This document shows, piece by piece, positions 6,561-15,070 of a stretch of 23,162 nucleotides of DNA. Source of the stretch: JAJTZA01 sp041744075. GTDB taxonomy: Bacteria; Verrucomicrobiota; Verrucomicrobiia; Chthoniobacterales; Terrimicrobiaceae. Position numbers and translations under genes: made by a program. Location of the stretch: contig JBGTLQ010000121.1 of assembly GCA_041744075.1 (NCBI GenBank), forward strand, positions 1-23,162, in the 5' to 3' direction. Within the stretch, counting starts at the first letter, position 1. Each line of letters begins with the position of its first letter. The notes below the pieces were generated by a model. It ran no database searches. It had not been told where the DNA came from and saw only the letters and a list, made by a program, of their open reading frames with translations.

Positions 6561-7226
6561 ATGGCAAACCTTTTTCCAAAATGGACCAATGACCTTCCCT
6601 GGAAGGTTGCCCTGATTGGTGGGACAATCGTGGTTCTTCTCGCGGCGGGGATCACCTATTATTTCACCCCAAAATACACACGCGTCGGATATCAACCGAC
6701 CCAGCCGGTGCCCTTCTCTCACGTGATTCATGTGCAGGAATTGGGAATGGACTGCCGTTATTGTCACAGCTTTGTTGAGGTGGCCTCGCATTCCAATGTC
6801 CCCAGCACCCAAACCTGTATGAGCTGCCACACGCAGGTCCAAGCGCAGAGCCCAAAGCTGGAAGCGGTTCGGGCGGCATGGAACAATGGTGCAGGCGATG
6901 GCCCACCCGTGAATTGGGTTCGGATCCACCGCGTGCCTGATTACACCTATTTCAACCATGCAGTGCACGTGAATCGTGGAGTGAGTTGTTTTTCGTGTCA
7001 TGGTGCCGTCAACGAGATGCAGGTCGTGTATCAGCACGAGCCGCAGAGTATGGCTTGGTGTTTGGACTGTCATCGGGCTCCGGAAAACCATCTCCGTCCC
7101 CCTGAAGAAATTTACAATATGAACTGGAAAGCCGCCTCTGTGGACGATCAGAAGAAGATCGGCGAACAGTTCAAGAAGGAGTGGGATGTGAACCCTCCTG
7201 TGACCTGTGGAGGATGCCACCGATGA
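6561..7226 (+). CDS. actA: Alternative complex III subunit ActA, pentaheme cytochrome c
   Basis: A 221-residue membrane-anchored multiheme cytochrome. One N-terminal membrane helix (VALIGGTIVVLLAAGITYYF) acts as an anchor and export signal. Five CxxCH heme c motifs follow: CRYCH at C65, CMSCH at C86, CFSCH at C143, CLDCH at C167 and CGGCH at C216. The last ends one residue before the stop. Five hemes, this length and the position before actB identify ActA of alternative complex III, the quinol oxidoreductase that replaces cytochrome bc1 in many Bacteroidota, Verrucomicrobia and relatives. In the periplasm it passes electrons towards ActE or an oxidase. It is the first gene of the operon. No strong Shine-Dalgarno sequence precedes the ATG. 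Its stop overlaps the actB start (ATGA at 7223). Confidence 0.95.
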   Translation: MANLFPKWTNDLPWKVALIGGTIVVLLAAGITYYFTPKYTRVGYQPTQPVPFSHVIHVQELGMDCRYCHSFVEVASHSNVPSTQTCMSCHTQVQAQSPKLEAVRAAWNNGAGDGPPVNWVRIHRVPDYTYFNHAVHVNRGVSCFSCHGAVNEMQVVYQHEPQSMAWCLDCHRAPENHLRPPEEIYNMNWKAASVDDQKKIGEQFKKEWDVNPPVTCGGCHR

Positions 7227-10200
7227 AACGCAATTTGAACCACCCTCCCTTGCCGGAAAAACCCACCCTGTGGAGAAGCACGGCCGAGCTTGAAAACACA
7301 CCCGGATTTGAGGAATTGCTCCAGCGCGAGTTTCCGCGTGGAGCAGACGTGTATCAGGACAGCGGTCTGAACAAGCGGGATTTCATGAAGCTCATGGGCG
7401 CCTCGATGGCCCTGGCTGGTGTGGGTGGCATGACCGGTTGCCGTCGCCCTGAGGCGTATCTCGTGCCTTTCACGAAAGGCTCAGAATGGACGATCCCCGG
7501 CAAGTTTTTGTATTACTCATCAGCGATGCCCATCCGGGAAGGTGCGATTCCGCTGGTGGTGAGCACCGTGGACGGACGCCCGACGAAGATTGAGGGCAAT
7601 CCGCTACACCCAACGAGCAATGGCGCGACGGATGGATTTGCCCAGGCTTCGATTTTGGATCTCTACGATCCCCATCGCTCCAAACAAATCACCAAGAGCG
7701 GTTCGCCTGCCACGTTTGAAGACTTCTCGGCTTACTTGGCTGAAATTGCGGCTAACAAACCCGGGAACATGGCGATCTTGGTTGAGAGAAAAAACTCACC
7801 GACCCGTGACATTCTCCGTCAAACGCTTGAAGAGACTTACCCCGGGTTGATCTGGAGCGAGTACGAGCCTCTTGGCAATGACGAGGAGACCGCCGCGCTG
7901 AGCACTTCTTTCGGCGAGGGCGTACGGCTGATGCCAAAATTTGAGCGGGCCGACGTGATCCTTGCGTTCGATAGCGACTTTCTTTCCACCTCGGACCGGG
8001 GGGTTGGTTATGCCTCTGGCTTCTATCCGCGCCGCAACCCTGACCAAAAAGGAGCGCCGATGAACCGCCTGTATGTTGTGGAAAACCACTTCACGTCAAC
8101 GGGCGGCATGTCCGATCACCGACTTCGCTGCAAAGCGTCAGACATTGGCGAAGCTGTCCGTAAGATCGCCGAGCACGTTTCAAATTCTGTGCCCGGAGGC
8201 TCCCTGGCCGCCTTGGCTGGTGCCGCTCCAAAAGCACAGACAACTCTTGACGACAAGTGGCTTGAGGTTTGTGCCGATGATCTTATTGCCCACGCGGGAC
8301 GATGCATTGTCACCATTGGCAATCAACAACCTGCTTGGGTTCAGGGCTTGGTGTTTGCGATTAACGAGGCCTTGGGGAATCTTGGCACCACGATCCTCGC
8401 CGCAAACACCGGTGTGCGGCCTGCCACATCCATCAACGATTTGGCTGCGGCCATCAACGAGGGCAACGTCAGCACGCTTTTCGTTCTTGGTGGCAACCCT
8501 GTTTATAATGCCCCGGCCGATCTTGGATTTGCTGACCTGCTTGCCAAAGTGCCTGACGTCATTCGCCTTGGATATTTTGAAGACGAGACTTCGAAGCTGA
8601 GCAAGTGGCAGGTACCGGCAGCCCATTATTTGGAATCATGGGGTGATGTGCGCACGTTTGACGGAACCTATTCCTCCGTTCAACCGATGATCCTCCCTCT
8701 CTGGAATGGTATTTCCGAGTTGGAAATCCTGGCGCTGCTGGCTGGTCGGCCAAGACCCGATGGACCCGAGCTTGTGCGCGAGACTTTTGCGCAATTGATT
8801 GGTGCGTCCTTCCTGCCTCCCGCCGCCGAGACGGCAGCACTACCTGCGATCCCAGTCACCTCGGCCCTGCCAGCGTTTAACAACGATGAAGCCTCCCAGA
8901 GCTGGAATGATTTCCTACGCACCGGCTTTTTGGCCGAAAGCGCTTTCCCTCAGACCAGCCCCACCTTCGATGCCTCCGGGGTTGCTTCTCTGATTCAGGC
9001 CGCCACACCGCCGACTTCTGGCATGGAACTCGTGTTTCTCCAAAGCACCAGCGTCGATGATGGTCGCTATGCCAACAATTCCTGGCTCCTTGAGACGCCC
9101 GACTTCGAAACCAAGGTCACGTGGGACAATGTGGCTCTCATGAGCCCGGCCACCGCCGAGAAACTCGGTGTCAGCGCCAACAATTTCAGCTGGATCTACA
9201 AAGTTGCCGAAAAAATGGGCAACGACATCGACTTTGATATCATTGCCGATGTGTTGGAGCTCAGTGTCGGCGGAGCAAGCATTCGTGCCGCCGTGATGGT
9301 GGCTCCAGGTCACGCGGACGACTCGATTTCCATCGCTTTGGGATACGGACGCAAAGGCGTTTCGGCTCTGATGGAAAATGTGGGTTTTGATGCCTACCCG
9401 CTGCGCAATTCCTCAAACCTCCGCTTCCGCACCGGAGTTGAGGCCAAGGTCACCGCCGAAAAATACCCGCTTGCCCGCACGCAAGAGGCCAAAAGCATGT
9501 ATGGCCGGGATTTGGTTCGTGAAGGAACCCTGACCCGTTACGAGAAGGACCCCAAATTCCCGCAAACGATGGGAATGGATGGTCATATCCCACCCAACCT
9601 CTCTCTTTACAGCAACCCGACCCTCACGTCCACGGAGCAGTGGGGAATGACTGTGGACCTTAACACCTGCACTGGCTGCAACGCCTGTGTGGTGGCTTGC
9701 CAAGCTGAAAACAATGTCCCCGTCGTCGGAAAAGACCAAGTCCGTAAAAATCGCGACATGGCATGGATTCGCATCGATCGTTACTTTGCAGGTGACCCGG
9801 AAAACCCGGAAATGCTTGCGCAGGCGATCATGTGTCAGCACTGCGAAAACGCTCCTTGTGAGACCGTCTGCCCGGTGAATGCCACCGTCCACAGCGAGGA
9901 TGGCCTGAATCTCATGGCCTACAACCGATGCATCGGAACCCGTTACTGCGCCAACAACTGCCCTTGGAAAGTTCGCCGTTTCAACTATTTCGATTACAAT
10001 CAGCGACCGATTGAAAAACTTTACTGGGGGCCGCTCGCCAAAAAAGGCATGGCCGACAGCCTCAAGCTTTCCAAAAATCCGAACGTCACCGTTCGCATGC
10101 GCGGCGTCATGGAAAAATGCACGTTCTGCATCCAGCGCATCGAAGAAGCGAAAATTGGAAGGCTCGTGGAAGCCGGCCCCCGCAACAAAAACGACTTCCC

Positions 10201-10534
10201 GATTTCCGAATTCAAAGTGGCCTGCCAACAAGCCTGCGCCAGTGACTCGATTGTTTTTGGGGACATCAAAAACCCGAACCACCGGGTCAGCCGTCTGCGT
10301 GCCAGCGACCGCGGCTACACAATGTTCAAATACGTGAACGCCAATCCGCGAGTGACCTACCTGGCCCGCATCAAAAACCCCAACCCGCTTATGCCGGGAG
10401 CCGATCTCGTCGGAATGGCCAATGGGGTTCCTCACGAGGATCATCACGATGCCCACACCGCCACCGGTAACGACCACGGCGCAGAAAAATCTGGTGCCAC
10501 AAAGCCCGGCACTGAACAACCTGCTTACCACTGA
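7223..10534 (+). CDS. actB: Alternative complex III subunit ActB, molybdopterin-oxidoreductase-like/iron-sulfur fusion
   Basis: The start was set at ATG 7223 because it overlaps the actA stop (ATGA); the in-frame ATGs at 7181 and 7214 lie inside actA. The 1103-residue product has a Tat-like signal NKRDFMKLMGAS (K51-R52 instead of RR) and a lipobox-like GMTGC (C73). It continues with a long region resembling molybdopterin oxidoreductases, in which ActB is known to lack the cofactor. The C-terminal ferredoxin-like domain has CTGCNACVVAC (C816-C826), CQHCENAPCETVC (C871-C883), CIGTRYCANNC (C903, C909, C913), CTFC (C966) and CQQAC (C1001). These 15 cysteines fit three [4Fe-4S] clusters and one [3Fe-4S] cluster, as reported for this subunit. 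It sits on the periplasmic side and carries electrons between quinol oxidation in the NrfD-like subunits and the hemes. Confidence 0.95.
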   Translation: MKRNLNHPPLPEKPTLWRSTAELENTPGFEELLQREFPRGADVYQDSGLNKRDFMKLMGASMALAGVGGMTGCRRPEAYLVPFTKGSEWTIPGKFLYYSSAMPIREGAIPLVVSTVDGRPTKIEGNPLHPTSNGATDGFAQASILDLYDPHRSKQITKSGSPATFEDFSAYLAEIAANKPGNMAILVERKNSPTRDILRQTLEETYPGLIWSEYEPLGNDEETAALSTSFGEGVRLMPKFERADVILAFDSDFLSTSDRGVGYASGFYPRRNPDQKGAPMNRLYVVENHFTSTGGMSDHRLRCKASDIGEAVRKIAEHVSNSVPGGSLAALAGAAPKAQTTLDDKWLEVCADDLIAHAGRCIVTIGNQQPAWVQGLVFAINEALGNLGTTILAANTGVRPATSINDLAAAINEGNVSTLFVLGGNPVYNAPADLGFADLLAKVPDVIRLGYFEDETSKLSKWQVPAAHYLESWGDVRTFDGTYSSVQPMILPLWNGISELEILALLAGRPRPDGPELVRETFAQLIGASFLPPAAETAALPAIPVTSALPAFNNDEASQSWNDFLRTGFLAESAFPQTSPTFDASGVASLIQAATPPTSGMELVFLQSTSVDDGRYANNSWLLETPDFETKVTWDNVALMSPATAEKLGVSANNFSWIYKVAEKMGNDIDFDIIADVLELSVGGASIRAAVMVAPGHADDSISIALGYGRKGVSALMENVGFDAYPLRNSSNLRFRTGVEAKVTAEKYPLARTQEAKSMYGRDLVREGTLTRYEKDPKFPQTMGMDGHIPPNLSLYSNPTLTSTEQWGMTVDLNTCTGCNACVVACQAENNVPVVGKDQVRKNRDMAWIRIDRYFAGDPENPEMLAQAIMCQHCENAPCETVCPVNATVHSEDGLNLMAYNRCIGTRYCANNCPWKVRRFNYFDYNQRPIEKLYWGPLAKKGMADSLKLSKNPNVTVRMRGVMEKCTFCIQRIEEAKIGRLVEAGPRNKNDFPISEFKVACQQACASDSIVFGDIKNPNHRVSRLRASDRGYTMFKYVNANPRVTYLARIKNPNPLMPGADLVGMANGVPHEDHHDAHTATGNDHGAEKSGATKPGTEQPAYH

Positions 10535-10536
10535 CC

Positions 10537-11949
10537 ATGGCCGACGCAACTCTCGAACCCAAAGCCGTGGACACCCCGCAAGAAGCGGAAGCCCTTGTCC
10601 GTCCGCCGCTGGTTAAGAATAGCCGCGAAATCGGCTGGATCTCGAATTACGTCAGCTCCATTGTTGAATCCAAAACACCGGTCTGGTGGTGGTTGTCCAT
10701 TTTAATCACAGCCCCGATGACCCTTATGTGTTTCGCGATGCTGATTTATCTCATTGCGACGGGCGTTGGTGTCTGGGGTAACAACCACCCGGTCGGCTGG
10801 GCCTGGGATATCACCAACTTCGTGTTCTGGATCGGTATCGGACATGCAGGAACCCTGATTTCGGCCATTCTGTTTTTGACACGTCAGAAGTGGCGCACGT
10901 CGATTAACCGAGCGGCGGAAGCGATGACACTTTTTGCGGTGGTCTGCGCCGGCATCTACCCGGCGCTGCACGTGGGCAGGGTCTGGATGGCATGGTTCCT
11001 TGCGCCAGTGCCGAACTCCAATGCCATCTGGCAAAACTTCCGATCTCCGCTTTTGTGGGACGTGTTTGCGGTGTCCACGTACTTCACGGTTTCGATTCTT
11101 TTCTGGTACACGGGACTGATTCCCGATCTGGCGACTCTCCGTGATCGCGCGACCACCAAGATCAAAAAGTTCTGTTATGGCTTCCTCGCGCTGGGATGGC
11201 GGGGAGGCAACCGTCAGTGGCGGAACTACGAAATGGCGTATCTCCTCCTCGCCGGGCTTTCAACTCCGCTCGTGCTTTCCGTGCACTCCGTCGTGTCCTT
11301 TGACTTTGCAACTTCCGTTGTGCCTGGTTGGCACACCACCATCTTCCCTCCTTACTTCGTGGCTGGTGCGATCTTTGGTGGATTCGCGATGGTGCTCACC
11401 ATTATGATTCCTGCCGCCGCGATCTACAAACCGCTGGGCGATTTGGTGACTGTGAACCACGTGGACAAAATGTGCAAAGTGATTCTCTTCACTGGCACAG
11501 TCGTGGGCTACGCCTACATCATGGAGTTGTTCATCGCCTGGTATGGGGCCAATCCCTTCGAGCGTGCGGCCTTCTGGTATCGCGCCTTTGGCCCGTATTG
11601 GTGGGCGTATTGGCTGATGATGTTTTGCAACGTCATTGCCCCTCAACTTTTCTGGTTCAAAGCCTGCCGCACCCACCTCCTCTGGGTCTGGATCATCGTC
11701 CAATTCCCGAATGCCGGAATGTGGTATGAACGCTTTGTTATCATCGCGACAACGCTCTCCCGGGATTTTATGCCCTCCGCTTGGGGCATGTTCCATCCCA
11801 CCATCGTGGACATTCTCACCTTTGTTGGAACCTTCGGCCTTTTCGGGACATTGTTCCTGCTCTTCATCCGATTCCTGCCGATGATTTGTATGTTCGAAGT
11901 CAAAGCGGTCCTGCCTGAAGCGGACCCTCATCATGGAGGGAAACACTGA
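10537..11949 (+). CDS. actC: Alternative complex III subunit ActC, NrfD/PsrC-like membrane protein
   Basis: A 470-residue polytopic protein with roughly ten membrane helices. They begin after a soluble N-terminus at WWWLSILITAPMTLMCFAML and include WIGIGHAGTLISAILFLTRQ, a segment shared by NrfD/PsrC-like quinol-interacting subunits. Position after actB and size match ActC, which with ActF forms the membrane core, binds quinol and has been proposed to take part in proton translocation. It starts two bases after the actB stop. Its last codons contain GGAGGG (11936-11941), which serves as ribosome-binding site for actD. There are no heme or iron-sulfur motifs, as expected. Confidence 0.95.
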   Translation: MADATLEPKAVDTPQEAEALVRPPLVKNSREIGWISNYVSSIVESKTPVWWWLSILITAPMTLMCFAMLIYLIATGVGVWGNNHPVGWAWDITNFVFWIGIGHAGTLISAILFLTRQKWRTSINRAAEAMTLFAVVCAGIYPALHVGRVWMAWFLAPVPNSNAIWQNFRSPLLWDVFAVSTYFTVSILFWYTGLIPDLATLRDRATTKIKKFCYGFLALGWRGGNRQWRNYEMAYLLLAGLSTPLVLSVHSVVSFDFATSVVPGWHTTIFPPYFVAGAIFGGFAMVLTIMIPAAAIYKPLGDLVTVNHVDKMCKVILFTGTVVGYAYIMELFIAWYGANPFERAAFWYRAFGPYWWAYWLMMFCNVIAPQLFWFKACRTHLLWVWIIVQFPNAGMWYERFVIIATTLSRDFMPSAWGMFHPTIVDILTFVGTFGLFGTLFLLFIRFLPMICMFEVKAVLPEADPHHGGKH

Positions 11950-11950
11950 C

Positions 11951-12511
11951 ATGGATACCGCTGGAAACATTGAACAACCCGTTTATGGCGTCGTGGCAGA
12001 ATTCAATTCGGCCTCCGAGCTGTACCACGCGGCCGAAAGCTTGCGGGATGCGGGTTACAAAAAATTTGATGTCCTTTCTCCGTTTCCCATTCACGGCATG
12101 GATGAGGCCATGGGCATGAAACGATCCATTCTGGGTGTTGTGGTTTTTTGTGGCGGGTTGACCGGGTTTCTCACCGCGACCGGGCTCACCTTTATTCCAA
12201 GCACGTTTCTTTATCCTCTGATCGTGGCCGGCAAGCCGACGGACCTGATGACCGTCCCCGCATTTTTTCCCATCATGTTCGAGTTGACCGTGCTCTTTTC
12301 CGCATTTTCCGCACTGCTGGGGATGTTGGTCCTCAACGGGCTTCCCCGCTTTAACCACCCGCTGTTCAACTGGGATCGCTTCAAGAAAGTGACCGAGGAC
12401 AAATTTTATGCCGTGATTGAATCCACGGATCCCAAATATTCGGATGAAGGCTCCGCCCAATTCCTGGCCTCGCTGGGAGGCACCAAAATCACCAAGGTCC
12501 ACGGAGAATAA
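11951..12511 (+). CDS. actD: Alternative complex III subunit ActD (DUF3341)
   Basis: A 186-residue protein. I chose the ATG at 11951 rather than the in-frame ATG at 11933 because a GGAGGG lies about 10 bases upstream and the later start leaves only one base between actC and actD. The soluble N-terminal part (VYGVVAEFNSASELYHAAESL) looks like the small alpha/beta domain of DUF3341. Two membrane helices follow (ILGVVVFCGGLTGFLTATGL and a second around LTVLFSAFSALLGMLVLNGL). The family is known as the ActD subunit, without cofactors, that packs against the membrane core. The C-terminus FYAVIESTDPKYSD is also typical. Confidence 0.9.
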   Translation: MDTAGNIEQPVYGVVAEFNSASELYHAAESLRDAGYKKFDVLSPFPIHGMDEAMGMKRSILGVVVFCGGLTGFLTATGLTFIPSTFLYPLIVAGKPTDLMTVPAFFPIMFELTVLFSAFSALLGMLVLNGLPRFNHPLFNWDRFKKVTEDKFYAVIESTDPKYSDEGSAQFLASLGGTKITKVHGE

Positions 12512-12514
12512 GCC

Positions 12515-13207
12515 ATGTTACGCTACTTTTTCCTCATAATGGCTTTTTTGGTCATCCTTGTCGTCTCATGGGCTGGCTTCCGTGGCCAGAAATTCAGTCA
12601 GCCACCCATCGAGATTTTCCCGGACATGGACCGCCAACCGAAGGTCAAAGCACAAGATCCGTTTTCATTCTTTGCGGATGGCGTGGGTGCTCGCAAACCC
12701 GTTCAAGGCACGGTGCCTCTTGGTTATGCCAGCCCGCAGCACAAGCCAGTGGATGGGTCCACCGGTGAGTCAGACAGCCCTTACGAAAAGATCAACTTTG
12801 GCGGATTCCCGGATTACGCCCAAACCGGGACCATGGGCGAGAATTGGGGCACCGGCATGCCAATCCCCGTGGATGAAGGCCTCATTGCCCGTGGTCATGA
12901 ACGATACCAGATCTTTTGCTCTGTGTGTCATGGTGACACCGGAGCCGGAAATGGCATGGCTTACAAATTTGGCCTGGCGACCGTGGTCAGCCTCCATCAG
13001 GAACGTATCCGCGTGATGTCAGATGGGGAAATTTTTAACACCATCACAAACGGCAGAAACACGATGCTTGGCTACGGAGACAAAATACCTGTGAGCGACC
13101 GCTGGGCCATTATCGCTTACCTCCGCGCCCTTCAACTTTCCCAAGGCGGTGCCACCATTTCCGATGTTCCGCCCGCCGAACGGGCAAAACTGGAGGCCAC
13201 ACCATGA
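12515..13207 (+). CDS. actE: Alternative complex III subunit ActE, monoheme cytochrome c
   Basis: A 230-residue cytochrome with an N-terminal hydrophobic anchor (YFFLIMAFLVILVVSWAGF) and one heme c site, CSVCHG (C135, C138, H139). The preceding RKPVQGTVPLG corresponds to the 'RPPV.GTVARG' segment characteristic of ActE, and GRNTMLGYGDKI supplies the likely axial methionine. No lipobox cysteine is seen near the N-terminus, so membrane attachment is probably by an uncleaved helix. The protein is expected in the periplasm as an exit point for electrons from ActA to a terminal oxidase. It begins three bases after actD and its stop overlaps actF (ATGA at 13204). Confidence 0.93.
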   Translation: MLRYFFLIMAFLVILVVSWAGFRGQKFSQPPIEIFPDMDRQPKVKAQDPFSFFADGVGARKPVQGTVPLGYASPQHKPVDGSTGESDSPYEKINFGGFPDYAQTGTMGENWGTGMPIPVDEGLIARGHERYQIFCSVCHGDTGAGNGMAYKFGLATVVSLHQERIRVMSDGEIFNTITNGRNTMLGYGDKIPVSDRWAIIAYLRALQLSQGGATISDVPPAERAKLEATP

Positions 13208-14400
13208 GCGAGCACCCGCCTGAAGAGGTAAAACCCGAATTCTTCGATTACAAACATGTGGGAGGTCGCTTCCTCGGTTTGATAGCTTTCGCTGTGATTT
13301 CCTTCATCGTGCTTGGCGTCGGTGCCGTCCTCGAACCCAAGCAGTTCGCGTTTTCGTATCTGTTTGGTTATTTCTTCTTTTTCACCATTTGTATGGGCGG
13401 CCTGTTTTGGGTGCTTGTGCATCATGCCGTCGATGCGGAATGGAGCGTTGTCGTGCGACGTCAGCTAGAAAATATTGCCAGCCTTCTTCTTGTGATGGCG
13501 GTCCTATTTATTCCGTTCATTTTTATCGCCCCGGACCTCTGGTATTGGATGAAAAAGTCGCCTGGCGACGATTTTCTCCTCGATGAAAAGTGGCCTTATC
13601 TCACGAAAGGCTTCTTCTGGGCTCGCGCTGGCTTCTATTTTATTTTCTTCGTGGTCTGCGCAACCCTTTTGCGAACCTTCTCGATTGCTCAGGACAAAAA
13701 CGGTGCCGCCCGCTACACGATTTTTAACCGCCGGGTGACCTTCTCCAGCGGTTTGCTTTTTGCCGTGTGTCTCACCTTTGCCGGCATCGATTGGCTCATG
13801 GCACTCGATTACCACTGGTTCTCAACGATGTGGGGCGTTTACATTTTCTCTGGAACGGCCCTTAGTTCCATGTGCGTGTTGGTATTGATTATCACCGCCC
13901 TTCGCGGAGCCGGGTATTTCCAAGGGGTCATTTCCATGGAGCATTACCACATCATGGGTAAGCTCATGTTGGCCTTCACGATTTTCTGGGCCTACATCTC
14001 GTTCAGTCAATACATGCTGATCTGGTATTCGAACATTCCCGAAGAAACCATCTACTTCCTCCGCCGTAACACGGGGTCATGGTGGTATCTGCAAATTTTG
14101 TTGGTGGTTGGTCATTTTGTCCTGCCCTTCCTTCTGCTTCTGCCCAATGCCGGCAAAAAAAGCCCGGCTTTCCTCTGTGGAATGGCCCTCTGGATCTTGT
14201 TCATGCATGCAATTGATCTCTATCAAGTTGTCCTTCCTGCGCTTCACAAAAATGGCATGCAGCCCAGCTACTTGGACCTTTTTGCACTTCTTGCCATCGG
14301 ATGCACGCTTGCCGCCGTATTCCTTAAAAGACTGGGGGAATCTTCGCTCTTTCCATCGAAAGATCCCCGCCTTCCTCAGTCCATCGCCCTGAAAAATTGA
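13204..14400 (+). CDS. actF: Alternative complex III subunit ActF, quinone-binding NrfD-like membrane protein
   Basis: A 398-residue polytopic protein with about ten helices, for example FLGLIAFAVISFIVLGVGAV, FFFTICMGGLFWVLVHHAVD and LLFAVCLTFAGIDWLMALDY. The GIDWLMALDYHWFSTMWGVY segment, the SQYMLIWYSNIPEET segment and gene order identify ActF, the paralogue of ActC that completes the membrane core. It starts within the actE stop (ATGA) and its own TGA overlaps the following ATG by one base (TGATG at 14398-14402), so translation is probably coupled in both directions. No metal-binding motif is present. Confidence 0.93.
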   Translation: MSEHPPEEVKPEFFDYKHVGGRFLGLIAFAVISFIVLGVGAVLEPKQFAFSYLFGYFFFFTICMGGLFWVLVHHAVDAEWSVVVRRQLENIASLLLVMAVLFIPFIFIAPDLWYWMKKSPGDDFLLDEKWPYLTKGFFWARAGFYFIFFVVCATLLRTFSIAQDKNGAARYTIFNRRVTFSSGLLFAVCLTFAGIDWLMALDYHWFSTMWGVYIFSGTALSSMCVLVLIITALRGAGYFQGVISMEHYHIMGKLMLAFTIFWAYISFSQYMLIWYSNIPEETIYFLRRNTGSWWYLQILLVVGHFVLPFLLLLPNAGKKSPAFLCGMALWILFMHAIDLYQVVLPALHKNGMQPSYLDLFALLAIGCTLAAVFLKRLGESSLFPSKDPRLPQSIALKN

Positions 14401-14885
14401 TGTCCGAAATCCAAAACACTCCAAAACGCGTCTGGCCAAGCTATGTTTTTGGCTTCGTTGCGCTGGCCCTGTTCCTGATTGGAGCCTTGGTGCTTTTGTC
14501 CTTTTCGGGTCCTGACGTTGACGAGGGAGCTGCCCGCTCCGAGGAACGCACCAAGGCGTATGAGGAACTGCAGACAGAAAATAAGAAGCAGCTGGAGTCC
14601 TTCGCATGGACAGACAAAGAAAAAGGCACCGTTCAGATTCCTATCGATTTGGCCGTTCAGCTGACGATTCCCCGTCTTCAAAACCAGCAGCCAAGCGTGG
14701 CCGGGCCGATCACCGTTCCCGCTCCACCCCCTGCGCCTGCGCCTGAGGCCGCACCCGTGGGTCCGGAGACTGGCGTAACACCAATCACGGAACCTGCTGC
14801 ACCTGCGCCCGCTTCCACAGAGCCCGCCTCCGAAGAACCTGCCGCAGCCGAGCTCACCCCAACTGGAGATTCTGTCACGCCATGA
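14400..14885 (+). CDS. Small single-span membrane protein with Pro/Ala-rich tail, unknown role
   Basis: The start was set at ATG 14400, overlapping the actF stop by one base; a TTG just upstream in frame is less likely. The 161-residue product has one membrane helix (YVFGFVALALFLIGALVLLS) and then a short helical region (RSEERTKAYEELQTENKKQL). Next is a conserved-looking SFAWTDKEKGTVQIPIDLAV, and the last 60 or so residues are rich in Pro and Ala. The 'W.DKEKG.V.IPI..A' phrase occurs, as far as I recall, in small membrane proteins encoded beside SCO and cytochrome oxidase genes, so an accessory or assembly role for ACIII or the oxidases is plausible. It might be an ActG-like accessory subunit, but I cannot show that. 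It overlaps ccoS at ATGA (14882). Confidence 0.7.
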   Translation: MSEIQNTPKRVWPSYVFGFVALALFLIGALVLLSFSGPDVDEGAARSEERTKAYEELQTENKKQLESFAWTDKEKGTVQIPIDLAVQLTIPRLQNQQPSVAGPITVPAPPPAPAPEAAPVGPETGVTPITEPAAPAPASTEPASEEPAAAELTPTGDSVTP

Positions 14886-15070
14886 TGGTTGCAGCTTTTC
14901 TGATTCTTGGCGGACTAATCTTCTTGAGCGGAACCGCACTCATCGCGTTTTATTGGGCGGCACGTGACGGCCAGTTCCGCGATCTGAAAAAAGGATCCGA
15001 GGTCATCTTTGATGAGGATGAACCGATTGGCCAACCCACGGACCGCTTTCCTGTGAAACACACCACATGA
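14882..15070 (+). CDS. ccoS: cbb3-type cytochrome oxidase assembly protein CcoS
   Basis: A 62-residue protein with one N-terminal membrane helix (VAAFLILGGLIFLSGTALIAFYW) followed by AARDGQFRDLKKGSEVIFDED. This reproduces the CcoS pattern of an aromatic-ended helix, then 'GQFDDLE', then an acidic tail. CcoS is needed to insert cofactors, probably heme b and CuB, into the cbb3 catalytic subunit, and it acts in the cytoplasmic membrane. It is placed immediately before ccoN and overlaps genes on both sides by ATGA. This supports an assembly role for this very oxidase. The usual partners ccoG, ccoH and ccoI are not in the window. Confidence 0.85.
   Translation: MMVAAFLILGGLIFLSGTALIAFYWAARDGQFRDLKKGSEVIFDEDEPIGQPTDRFPVKHTT

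Noticed and set aside
9413..10549. A 378-codon open frame on the minus strand inside actB
   Set aside because: It lies wholly antisense to the conserved iron-sulfur domain of ActB and has no recognisable domain. Long antisense frames are expected opposite GC-rich coding DNA.
11260..11970. A 236-codon minus-strand open frame opposite actC/actD
   Set aside because: The product is rich in His, Glu, Asn and Arg, typical of the antisense of membrane-helix codons, with no family resemblance. The similar frame at 19770-20375 opposite ctaD was rejected for the same reason.
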